The position numbers and the translations under genes were made by a program. Under the pieces are notes generated by a model. It had not been told where the DNA came from and ran no database searches. It saw only the letters and a program-made list of their open reading frames with translations. From contig JALSHI010000062.1 in assembly GCA_026982315.1 (NCBI GenBank), forward strand, positions 1 through 44,478: a stretch of 44,478 nt of DNA, in the 5' to 3' direction. The DNA comes from Lysobacterales bacterium. Lineage in GTDB: Bacteria; Pseudomonadota; Gammaproteobacteria; Xanthomonadales; Marinicellaceae. Of the stretch, positions 34,036 through 40,842 are shown in pieces (positions within the stretch are counted from its first letter, which is position 1; each line of letters starts with the position of its first letter).

Positions 34036-34983
34036 ATGAAAAACAGGTCACACCCTGTCAATATCATACCTGTCGGCCCGGAGGCCGATGGCCAGCGGGT
34101 GGATAATTTTCTTATCAAGAAACTCAAGAACTTTCCCCGCACGCTCATTTACAAGGCGCTGCGTACCGGCCAGATTCGCGTGAATGGCCAGCGCGCCAAA
34201 CAGACCCGAAAACTCTCGTCTGGAGACTTGATCCGTTTGCCGCCTTTTATGATACCTGCAGAAGGCGGTCAGATTCGGGTGCCGGACAAATGGGTGCAAA
34301 CCATTCGTGATCGTGTGCTGTGCCGCTCGCCGGATTATCTGGTGGTGGACAAACCCTCCGGCATGGCCGTGCATGCAGGATCAGGCGTGCCCTTTGGCCT
34401 GATTGATATTGTGCGGCAATTGGAAGGCCATCCGGATTTGCAGTTATGTCACCGTTTGGACCGGGATACCTCCGGTTGCGTGGTGATTGCACGCAACATG
34501 CCAGCCTTGCGGGATTTTCAGCAGCAGATGCAGCAGCAGAAGATTAAAAAAACCTACTTCGCCCTGTTAAAAGGGCACCTGAATGACCGTCAGGCGGTGC
34601 AGGCGCGGATTGATGTGGAAAACCGGCAGGATGGTGAGCGCACCGTGGCGGTGCTGGATGACGACGAACAAGGTGGCAAGTCCGCCCATACGGTCTTTTT
34701 GCCTGTGGAGCACTTTAACCGGCAGGCCACGCTGGCCGAATGTGACCTGAAAACCGGGCGCACGCATCAGATCCGCGCACATGCGGCACATATAGGTCAC
34801 CCATTGGCTGGCGATGAACGCTACGGCGACCCGGCATTTAACCGCTTTATGCAGCAACGTGGATTGCACCGCCTGTTTTTGCATGCCGGTGCATTGCATT
34901 TTCGCGACAATGGCGAAGATATCGTGGTGTCGGCCCCCATTCCCGACGAATTAACTGCTGTATTGAACAAACCCTGGAGCTAA
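34036..34983 (+). CDS. rluC: 23S rRNA pseudouridine synthase RluC
   Basis: 315 residues. An N-terminal S4 RNA-binding domain (about 20-75, KNFPRTLIYKALRTGQIRVN) precedes an RluA-family catalytic domain. The catalytic Asp144 lies in HRLDRDTSG. Other motifs are VVDKPSGMAVHAGSG and KTGRTHQIRAHAAHIGHPL. RluC makes pseudouridines at 955, 2504 and 2580 of 23S rRNA. The ATG before KNRSHPVN is chosen; a GTG four codons upstream is an alternative, and neither has a strong ribosome site. It is followed 2 bases later by the esterase gene. Confidence 0.92.
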   Translation: MKNRSHPVNIIPVGPEADGQRVDNFLIKKLKNFPRTLIYKALRTGQIRVNGQRAKQTRKLSSGDLIRLPPFMIPAEGGQIRVPDKWVQTIRDRVLCRSPDYLVVDKPSGMAVHAGSGVPFGLIDIVRQLEGHPDLQLCHRLDRDTSGCVVIARNMPALRDFQQQMQQQKIKKTYFALLKGHLNDRQAVQARIDVENRQDGERTVAVLDDDEQGGKSAHTVFLPVEHFNRQATLAECDLKTGRTHQIRAHAAHIGHPLAGDERYGDPAFNRFMQQRGLHRLFLHAGALHFRDNGEDIVVSAPIPDELTAVLNKPWS

Positions 34984-34985
34984 TT

Positions 34986-36008
34986 GTGTCCCGCTACAAG
35001 CATACCCAAAACTATCCTACCGGTCGGCTGGTGACCATCACAGTGACAAGCGAACTGCTACGGGACAATCCCTGGGGCGATCCGCATCAGCGGGCTGTGC
35101 CGGTCTATGTGCCCCCAGGGTATGACGACACCACAGACCACTATCCGCTCATGGTGTATCTGGCCGCCTATACCGGCAGTGGACTGAAAAGCGTCGTCTG
35201 GCGGGCCTTTGAGGAAAGCATACCGGAACGTCTGGACAGGCTGATTGGCGAAGGCCGCATGGGCCCGGTGGTGATGGCGCTCCCGGACTGTTTTACGCGT
35301 CTGGGCGGCAATCAATATCTGGATTCCGCCGGTATGGGGCGTTATGCCAGTTTTTTGCATGCGGAGTTATTGCCGGCCCTGCAATCGAACTTTCGCATCC
35401 ACGCATCGCCCGAACACCGGGCGGTGCTGGGTAAGTCCTCCGGCGGTTTTGCCGCCATGCGCTGCGCCATGGACTGGCCCGGCCAATGGGGGGCGATCGC
35501 CAATCACTCCGGCGATGCCGGTTTTGACCTGTTATACCAGCGTGATTTTCCGCTGGTGGCGGATGTGCTGGCCAATTACGGCAACGACCCGCTGCACTTT
35601 GTGAACCGCTTCTGGAAAAGCAAAAAAGTCACCGGCGGAGACATTCATACTCTCATGATGCTGTGCATGGCCGCCACCTATGATCCGGCCGATGAGCCGG
35701 AAACCATCCAGCTACCGTTTGATATCTACACCTGCGAGCTGATTCCCGAGCGCTGGGCCCGCTGGCAGGCGCACGATCCGGTGCAACGGGTGGCTACCAG
35801 TGTGGAGGGCCTGTCTGCGCTCAATGGCCTGTGGATGGATTGCGGCTTTCGGGATCAGTACATGATTCATTACGGCATGCGCCGCTTGCATCAGGCCCTT
35901 GAAAATCACGCCATCGAACATATTTACGAAGAGTTCAATGGCACCCATTCAGGCATTGACTACCGTCTGGATGAATCCCTGCCTTACCTTTATGGAAAAA
36001 TCGCATGA
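34986..36008 (+). CDS. D-type putative esterase (alpha/beta hydrolase)
   Basis: 340 residues, no signal peptide. It resembles the PF00756 esterase family: VPVYVPPGYDDTTDHYPLMV near 38-57, the nucleophile elbow GKSSGGFAAM (Ser151 in GxSxG), and a C-terminal HSGIDYRLDESLPYL that supplies the His. Family members hydrolyse ferulate, S-formylglutathione or siderophore esters; none of these can be picked here. The start is GTG, two bases after the rluC stop. Its stop overlaps the nfuA start (ATGA), so rluC, this gene and nfuA form one unit. Confidence 0.83.
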   Translation: MSRYKHTQNYPTGRLVTITVTSELLRDNPWGDPHQRAVPVYVPPGYDDTTDHYPLMVYLAAYTGSGLKSVVWRAFEESIPERLDRLIGEGRMGPVVMALPDCFTRLGGNQYLDSAGMGRYASFLHAELLPALQSNFRIHASPEHRAVLGKSSGGFAAMRCAMDWPGQWGAIANHSGDAGFDLLYQRDFPLVADVLANYGNDPLHFVNRFWKSKKVTGGDIHTLMMLCMAATYDPADEPETIQLPFDIYTCELIPERWARWQAHDPVQRVATSVEGLSALNGLWMDCGFRDQYMIHYGMRRLHQALENHAIEHIYEEFNGTHSGIDYRLDESLPYLYGKIA

Positions 36009-36592
36009 TTACCGTCACAAATGCTGCCAAAAAATACCTGAAAAACGTTCTGGACGAGCAGGACATTGACGATCTGCATCTGCGCTTGGTGGTCGATCGG
36101 CCAGGCACGCCCATGGCTGATTGCTATCTGAATTTTTGCGAAGAAAATGAAATGGGCCCGGATGATGAGGCCCTGGATCAGGGGGCGTTCAAAATTGTGG
36201 TGGAAAAAAGCCATAAAAAATACCTTGATGACGCAGAAATTGATTACGAAGAAACCGAAACCGGTGGCCAGCTGAATATCAAGGCGCCAGGGCTCAAAGG
36301 ACGCAAGCCCGGTGAAGACGCCTCCCTGAAGGACAAGGTTGACTGGTTTCTCAACAGTGAAATCAACCCGCAACTGGCCAGCCATGGCGGTTGGGCGCGT
36401 TTGGTGGATCTGGACAAGGATGGTTATGCCATTATCGAGTTTGGCGGTGGTTGCCATGGTTGTGGCATGGCCAGCCAGACCCTCAGCATGGGTATTGAAT
36501 CCAAATTGCTGGCGGCTTTTCCGGAACTCAAAGGCGTTCTTGACTCGACGGATCACAGCACAGGTGAGAACCCTTATATTGCCGCCAGTTGA
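36005..36592 (+). CDS. nfuA: Fe-S biogenesis protein NfuA
   Basis: 195 residues. The N-terminal degenerate A-type-carrier domain is followed by the NifU C-terminal domain with the Fe-S ligands in GGGCHGCGMA (Cys150, Cys153). NfuA holds a [4Fe-4S] cluster between two subunits and delivers it to targets such as aconitase, especially under oxidative stress. It overlaps the esterase stop by 4 bases. In this window it is the only Fe-S assembly gene. Confidence 0.96.
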   Translation: MITVTNAAKKYLKNVLDEQDIDDLHLRLVVDRPGTPMADCYLNFCEENEMGPDDEALDQGAFKIVVEKSHKKYLDDAEIDYEETETGGQLNIKAPGLKGRKPGEDASLKDKVDWFLNSEINPQLASHGGWARLVDLDKDGYAIIEFGGGCHGCGMASQTLSMGIESKLLAAFPELKGVLDSTDHSTGENPYIAAS

Positions 36593-36675
36593 TGGGTTTG
36601 TGAACGCGACGACGGAGAATCACTGCTGTCATTGAACAAGGATTTGTCAATCAGAAACGAAACAGGAAGAAAACG

Positions 36676-37473
36676 ATGAGCGAACATGTTTTTGACGCCA
36701 CCCAGGCTGATTTTCAGCAAAAAGTGATCGAAGAGTCCTTTAAGCGGCCGGTCGTGGTGGATTTTTGGGCTGACTGGTGCGGGCCTTGCCGGATGTTGAT
36801 GCCGGTATTGCACCAGGTTATAGACAGCTATCATGGCCAAGTGGCTTTGGCCAAAGTCAACACGGATGCGGAGCAAACACTGGCCATGCAGTATGGTATT
36901 CGTTCCCTACCCACAGTGGCGATATTTCGCAACGGAGAAATTGCCGACCAGTTTATGGGCGTGCAACCGGAAGGCGCGATTCGCCAGTTTATTGAGAAAC
37001 ATTTGCAGCAGGCGCCGGACAAGGACTGGTTGGCCATTCAGCAAGCCATTGAGGACGGCCAGACTGACCTGGCCATCGAAAAGCTTCAGGCGCGGGATGA
37101 CGACAAATCACGACTGCAACTGGCTCAGTTATTGATGCAAGCGGGTCGCACGGATGAGGCGCGCGAGCTGTGGAATGCTTTGCCACACGCTGTACGCAGT
37201 GCGCCGGAGGCCGAAAAGCTGGCCAGCGCGCTGGAACTGCTGACATTGCAGGAAAAATTGACAGACAAGCCGGAAATCGGCACCGCCATAGGGCACATTG
37301 CCGCCGGGGCGGTCGAAAACGGCATCGCTGCCTTGCTTCAGGCGCTGGAAAATACACAGGGAGACGACCGTGAAGCGGTGCGTCAGGCGCTGGTTAACGC
37401 GCTGAATCTGGTGGATGACCCCGCCCAGCGAGCCGTTTTCCGGCGCAAAATGGCCGCCACGCTGTTTTCCTGA
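36676..37473 (+). CDS. cnoX: thioredoxin-domain/TPR co-chaperone CnoX
   Basis: 265 residues. The N-terminal thioredoxin domain is VVVDFWADWCGPCRMLMPVL with Cys35 and Cys38. The C-terminal half (about 115-265) is helical TPR-like, as in YbbN/CnoX, a chaperedoxin that protects proteins during bleach stress and hands them to GroEL. E. coli CnoX lacks the CxxC redox pair; this one keeps WCGPC, so it should also be a thiol oxidoreductase, as reported for the Caulobacter protein. GGAAGAAAA precedes the ATG, 83 bases after nfuA. Confidence 0.9.
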   Translation: MSEHVFDATQADFQQKVIEESFKRPVVVDFWADWCGPCRMLMPVLHQVIDSYHGQVALAKVNTDAEQTLAMQYGIRSLPTVAIFRNGEIADQFMGVQPEGAIRQFIEKHLQQAPDKDWLAIQQAIEDGQTDLAIEKLQARDDDKSRLQLAQLLMQAGRTDEARELWNALPHAVRSAPEAEKLASALELLTLQEKLTDKPEIGTAIGHIAAGAVENGIAALLQALENTQGDDREAVRQALVNALNLVDDPAQRAVFRRKMAATLFS

Positions 37474-37520
37474 TATTTGCTAAAATACAGCCATTAAAAT
37501 TTTTTGTACCGGAGATACCC

Positions 37521-38117
37521 ATGAACATACGTTGCAGCTTATCCCGGCTGATGTTGGCAGTCGCTTTGCTATTGGCCTTTAGCGGTCAGGCTTTGGCTCA
37601 GCCCAAGGTCGTCAAGTCGCCGCCGCGGCCGGATTATTTGCAAATGGTTTATCCGGCAGAGAAAAACCTGCTGATTGGCCCGCAACCGTTTTATCCTGAT
37701 TTGGCCCGGTTGAAACAGGCTGGAATTCGCACAGTCATCAACTTCCGCACCCCGGAGGAAATGAAACAGTTACGTTTTAACGAAGCGGCTGAACTGAAAA
37801 AGCTGGGCATTGACTATGTGATGATTCCCATTGGCGGCAAGGATTTCCCTCGCAGCGAAAAACAGACCAAGGCCTTGGCCGAAGCCCTGAAAAAAACCGA
37901 TGGTCCGGTATTGATGCACTGCCGTTCCGGCCACCGGGCGTCTGAGGCCTATATTGCCTGGTTGGTGAAAGAAAAAGGCGTGCCCATTAATGAAGCCCTG
38001 GATCGCGCCCGTGACTTTGGCTGGTGGCCACCAGGGATTGAGGGCCTGCTGGGTAAAAAACTGAAGGTGACCCTGGAAGAAACCCCAGTAAAAACACCGG
38101 TAAAAACCAATCAATAA
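37521..38117 (+). CDS. exported phosphatase-like protein (TIGR01244/DUF442-like)
   Basis: 198 residues with a signal peptide (cleavage near LALAQ, residue 26). The dual-specificity phosphatase-like fold is shown by LLIGPQPFYPDLARLKQAGI, VINFRTPEE and the active loop MHCRSGHRASEAYIAW. The loop is Cys-x4-Arg (Cys134 to Arg139), one residue shorter than the classical CX5R. This matches the Blh/DUF442 group instead of true tyrosine phosphatases. The C-terminus has an EETPVKTPVKTN tail. Phosphatase activity is uncertain; rhodanese-like or sulfide-related roles occur in relatives. GGAGA precedes the ATG. Confidence 0.8.
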   Translation: MNIRCSLSRLMLAVALLLAFSGQALAQPKVVKSPPRPDYLQMVYPAEKNLLIGPQPFYPDLARLKQAGIRTVINFRTPEEMKQLRFNEAAELKKLGIDYVMIPIGGKDFPRSEKQTKALAEALKKTDGPVLMHCRSGHRASEAYIAWLVKEKGVPINEALDRARDFGWWPPGIEGLLGKKLKVTLEETPVKTPVKTNQ

Positions 38118-38147
38118 ATCCGTTTGATTTTCCATCCAGGAGCCCAT

Positions 38148-38852
38148 ATGCCGTCAACCCCGAAGCTTCAGCTGATTCCCGCCTTTGCCGTGCCTTTTGG
38201 GTTGACCACCGTGGCCGATGCCCAGGCTTTGAATGCGGAATTGAAAAGCCTGTTCCTGCAGCGTGAAGCCGAAGGTGACCGCTACCGCAACCCGCAACAA
38301 AACTCTCTGAAAACCCGGGAACTGTTTGAAAGCCACTTCGATCTGTTTGCCTGGAAAGAGCCATGCGTGCAGCGTTTGCAGAAGATCATCACCGACCATG
38401 TGTTGGAAATGGTGGGCATGATTAACCAGTACAAGCGCAAAACCGTGGACGAATTTGAGGTCTATGCTGACGCCTGGTTTCATGTCACGCGAAAAAACGG
38501 CTATTTCGTCAACCACAATCATGGCATGGCCAGTTGGTCCGCGGTGTATTGTGTGGACAGCGGTGAAAAGCCGGGGGAACCCCTGATCGATTCGGGCGTG
38601 ACCCGCTTTTTTCACCCCAATCCGGCAGCCAGTCAGTATCTGGATGCGGGGAATTTACAAATGGGCCTGGCGGCCTTTTCTACCGGCCACAAGGTATTCA
38701 AATTGCAAGCTGGACAGTTGCTGATTTTTCCGTCCTGGATTTATCATGAAGTCAGCCCTTACAAGGGCGATGCTACCCGCATCACTGTGGCCTGCAATTA
38801 CTGGTTTCGGCACCCGCACATGGAAGTCCAGCAAGGCCCGCGGGTGCGCTAG
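38148..38852 (+). CDS. putative 2OG-Fe(II) oxygenase (TIGR02466-like)
   Basis: 234 residues, cytosolic. It follows the pattern of the PF13759/TIGR02466 putative 2-oxoglutarate-dependent oxygenases: ADAWFHVTRKNGYFVNHNHG with the first metal His, WSAVYCVDSGEKPGEPL, and the C-terminal LLIFPSWIYHEVSPYKG then TRITVACNYWF, which supplies the distal His and the Arg that binds 2-oxoglutarate. The substrate is unknown. AGGAG lies 6 bases before the ATG at MPSTPKLQ; upstream in-frame codons are not needed. It is 30 bases after the phosphatase-like gene and may share its transcript. Confidence 0.82.
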   Translation: MPSTPKLQLIPAFAVPFGLTTVADAQALNAELKSLFLQREAEGDRYRNPQQNSLKTRELFESHFDLFAWKEPCVQRLQKIITDHVLEMVGMINQYKRKTVDEFEVYADAWFHVTRKNGYFVNHNHGMASWSAVYCVDSGEKPGEPLIDSGVTRFFHPNPAASQYLDAGNLQMGLAAFSTGHKVFKLQAGQLLIFPSWIYHEVSPYKGDATRITVACNYWFRHPHMEVQQGPRVR

Positions 38853-38860
38853 TGGCCGGA

Positions 38861-39688
38861 TCAATCATCATCTCTGTCCCAGGCAAGATTGTCGAGGATA
38901 TGCTGGCGGCCGAACTCGAAAAATGACACGCCATAGGGTGTAAAAGTGCCCGGCCTCACATCAATTTCATGGGCAGACAGTAACTTGTTGATTTCTTCAA
39001 AATGACGCTGCAAAGTCTTGTGTACAAGCGGGTGCAATGCATCCATTTTGTACTCGGGGATTTGTGAGGAATAAACGGTTCTGATGAAATTCTTGTCCTG
39101 ATTTTCAGTGACTCTGCTGTTCAGGGTGAGAGATTGCGCCAGCCGCGCCAGCAGCAAGGCGACGATTTTGTTGTATTCCTCCTTGTCTTCGATCATGCCC
39201 AGGTGATTTTGGCACAGGGAGATGCTATCGCCATGATCACGAATGACCTTTCTTCTGCACAGTTCATTATAGATGGCGGTATGGGTGTAACTGCCGTTGG
39301 CATAGGCCTTGCAGACAGATTCAAAACTGTGTGTGCTGCCTTTTTTGGGTATTTTTCCATCGGTATAACGGTTTTGGGCCAGCCATTTCAGTTCCTGCCA
39401 GATCAGGCCCAGGCGGGTTTGCTTGTAAAGCCCGGGAATGGATTTTTTCTTTTTGAATTCACTCACATGGCGGCGGTCAATGCCTGTTTGCAGTGAGACT
39501 TCGGCGACAGTGGCACGCGGGTTGTCCCGGAAGGCAGACTGCAGCAAACCTTCCTTGAAGGCTGCGATTAACTCCCCGCTGCCAATATCCAGGTTACGGG
39601 TAATTTGGGCAAAGGCCGCCCCCACCAGGCGGACAATGGTCAGGTGCATTTCTTGCTGCTCAGTATGGTTCAAGCTTGGACTTTTCAT
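38861..39688 (-). CDS. DUF6502 family protein, probable DNA-binding
   Basis: 275 residues, no signal or membrane segment. The region at about 58-80 (RATVAEVSLQTGIDRRHVSE) reads as a helix-turn-helix in which a leading helix, turn and recognition helix can be placed. The rest is helical, with a GTFTPYGVSFFEFGRQHIL end. The pattern matches DUF6502 proteins, which have no established role; transcription regulation is inferred from the helix-turn-helix. TGGAGT precedes the ATG. It lies on the same strand just downstream of the repeat-protein gene, which it might control. Confidence 0.72.
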   Translation of the reverse strand: MKSPSLNHTEQQEMHLTIVRLVGAAFAQITRNLDIGSGELIAAFKEGLLQSAFRDNPRATVAEVSLQTGIDRRHVSEFKKKKSIPGLYKQTRLGLIWQELKWLAQNRYTDGKIPKKGSTHSFESVCKAYANGSYTHTAIYNELCRRKVIRDHGDSISLCQNHLGMIEDKEEYNKIVALLLARLAQSLTLNSRVTENQDKNFIRTVYSSQIPEYKMDALHPLVHKTLQRHFEEINKLLSAHEIDVRPGTFTPYGVSFFEFGRQHILDNLAWDRDDD

Positions 39689-39709
39689 GGATACTCCAAT
39701 GTTATGATT

Positions 39710-39751
39710 CTCTGAAAACAGAGGCAACCCCGGTGGTATGGGGCCGGGGTT
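39710..39751 (-). terminator. two hairpins between the repeat-protein gene and DUF6502
   Basis: AACCCCGG (39726-39733)/CCGGGGTT (39744-39751), with a 10-base loop, is followed on the minus strand by CTCTG (39710-39714)/CAGAG (39719-39723). The first can end transcription from the repeat gene; the second overlaps the DUF6502 leader. Confidence 0.5.
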
Positions 39752-39805
39752 TCCCTCGTCAATAAAGTGGCTAGCCTTTTTGTCACTGGCTGGCTTTTTT
39801 CGGAA

Positions 39806-40096
39806 TTATTTAAAAAAGCGCCAGAAGCCAGTGGCTTTTGAACAATTGCCCTCTACTGACGCCTGCCCGATAATCTCATCACCAGTGCTGGCACCGATAA
39901 TCTCATCACCGGTGCTAACGCCAATAATCTCATCACCGGTACTGGCACCAATAATTTCGTCACCAGTACTGATACCAATGATTTCATCACCCGTGCTGAT
40001 GGTGTTGTTTTCTCCCGTTTGGAGGCCACATTGGGCGTACACCTGGGTGGTGGTGAGAAGTAAGATCAGCAGTGTATATTTTGTTTTGGTTTTCAT
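39806..40096 (-). CDS. secreted STGDEIIG-repeat protein
   Basis: 96 residues, with a signal peptide cut near residue 21 (QVYA). The mature part is about 75 residues: Cys23, a degenerate first unit (TGENNTI), then five copies of STGDEIIG spaced exactly 9 residues (34-77), then VEGNCSKATGFWRFFK with Cys85. The two cysteines flank the repeat and could form one disulfide closing it. Each repeat has the same Gly-Asp-Glu-Ile-Ile core, so a regular beta-coil is possible. A distant likeness to the 9-residue RTX period is noted, but the Gly pattern does not match. I do not recognise the family. AGAGGAAG precedes the ATG before KTKTKYTL; further upstream codons are not credible. Confidence 0.75.
   Translation of the reverse strand: MKTKTKYTLLILLLTTTQVYAQCGLQTGENNTISTGDEIIGISTGDEIIGASTGDEIIGVSTGDEIIGASTGDEIIGQASVEGNCSKATGFWRFFK
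39867..40001 (-). repeat. five 27-bp tandem repeats inside the STGDEIIG gene
   Basis: Five consecutive 27-bp units start at 39867, 39894, 39921, 39948 and 39975. They differ mostly at third codon positions (CCGATAATCTCATCACC against CCAATAATTTCGTCACC), so the protein is conserved more than the DNA. That points to selection on the peptide, not recent slippage. Confidence 0.92.
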
Positions 40097-40126
40097 GGGA
40101 CTTCCTCTTGTGTGTGTGAATGAAGT

Positions 40127-40144
40127 CCATACAAAAATGTATGG
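40127..40144 (-). promoter_or_regulatory. hairpin/operator at the start of the repeat-protein transcript
   Basis: CCATACA (40127-40133) and TGTATGG (40138-40144) are perfect inverted arms around AAAA, extended by AAGT/ACTT with a 2-base bulge. It lies just after the predicted minus-strand start point, 31 bases upstream of the ATG, so it may be a repressor site or a 5' hairpin. Confidence 0.5.
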
Positions 40145-40151
40145 AGACTTC

Positions 40152-40179
40152 TCTATACCATAAAAAGCGAAAGTGTTCA
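40152..40179 (-). promoter_or_regulatory. predicted promoter of the repeat-protein gene
   Basis: On the minus strand TGAACA (40174-40179) and TATAGA (40152-40157) are 16 bp apart, each 4 of 6 to the housekeeping consensus. The start point would be about 40145, directly beside the hairpin. Confidence 0.4.
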
Positions 40180-40361
40180 TAATTTTTTTAACAAAACGGG
40201 CGGGGATTGGCCATATTTTGACCAGGTGGTGAGAAAATCCCAAGTTTTAACGCTTTTTTGTGGCCAAGATTAACCCGGCTTTTATGTTCTAGCGCCTAAA
40301 GTGGACCAACCAAAATGGCATGCTGCTGTTTTGGCTTTTGGTTACATTGAGGTAATTTCTT

Positions 40362-40763
40362 ATGAAGACGTTTAAACAAACCAAGATCAATAACACAATT
40401 CGGTTAAAGAACTTTCTGGTTATGCTTGCTATTGGGACAAGTGCAAGCTTGCAGGCTCAGGACGTCACAGGCAGTGAAAAAATGGCGGACAAGGATCAGG
40501 CTTGCTCCACCGCTGCGGTGATTGAGCAAGCCCAAAAAGGGGGTGCTTGTGCGGTGGAAAAAGGCGAGAACTACACCAAAATTACGGCTTCCGGCCGCAT
40601 TGTGGCGTTACTGCCGGAAAAAATGCAGAATAATACCCGTTGTCTTGAAGTTCTTCAGGCCATTACGGAAAGGTGCGCCCCGGCCGGCGAGCCGGCGGCA
40701 GGCAAGAATATCGATAAACCGCCCAAAAATGAGGTTGATGAGGCCGAAACTTTACAAGATTGA
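40362..40763 (+). CDS. small secreted protein with four cysteines, unknown
   Basis: 133 residues; a basic start and hydrophobic core give a signal peptide (cleavage near residue 32, SLQA). The mature part has Cys48, Cys63, Cys94 and Cys105, enough for two disulfides, and an acidic, Pro/Lys-rich tail. There is a short KITASGRIVALLPEKM stretch. I recognise no family. It is divergent from the repeat-protein gene across 265 bases, so the two secreted proteins may share control. GAGG precedes the ATG. Confidence 0.7.
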   Translation: MKTFKQTKINNTIRLKNFLVMLAIGTSASLQAQDVTGSEKMADKDQACSTAAVIEQAQKGGACAVEKGENYTKITASGRIVALLPEKMQNNTRCLEVLQAITERCAPAGEPAAGKNIDKPPKNEVDEAETLQD

Positions 40764-40842
40764 TCGGCGTTTCCCCGCACAAATTCCTGGAGCAGATGAT
40801 GAGGGAGCTTGTGCAGGGGAGGTGTTGTTACAGCATGTGGAT

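Noticed and set aside
39867-40001. CRISPR array
   Set aside because: The 27-bp units are contiguous with no spacers and keep a reading frame; they are a coding repeat.
39806-40096. RTX calcium-binding repeat
   Set aside because: The 9-residue period fits but the GGxGxDxUx glycine pattern is missing, so I keep it only as a remote comparison.
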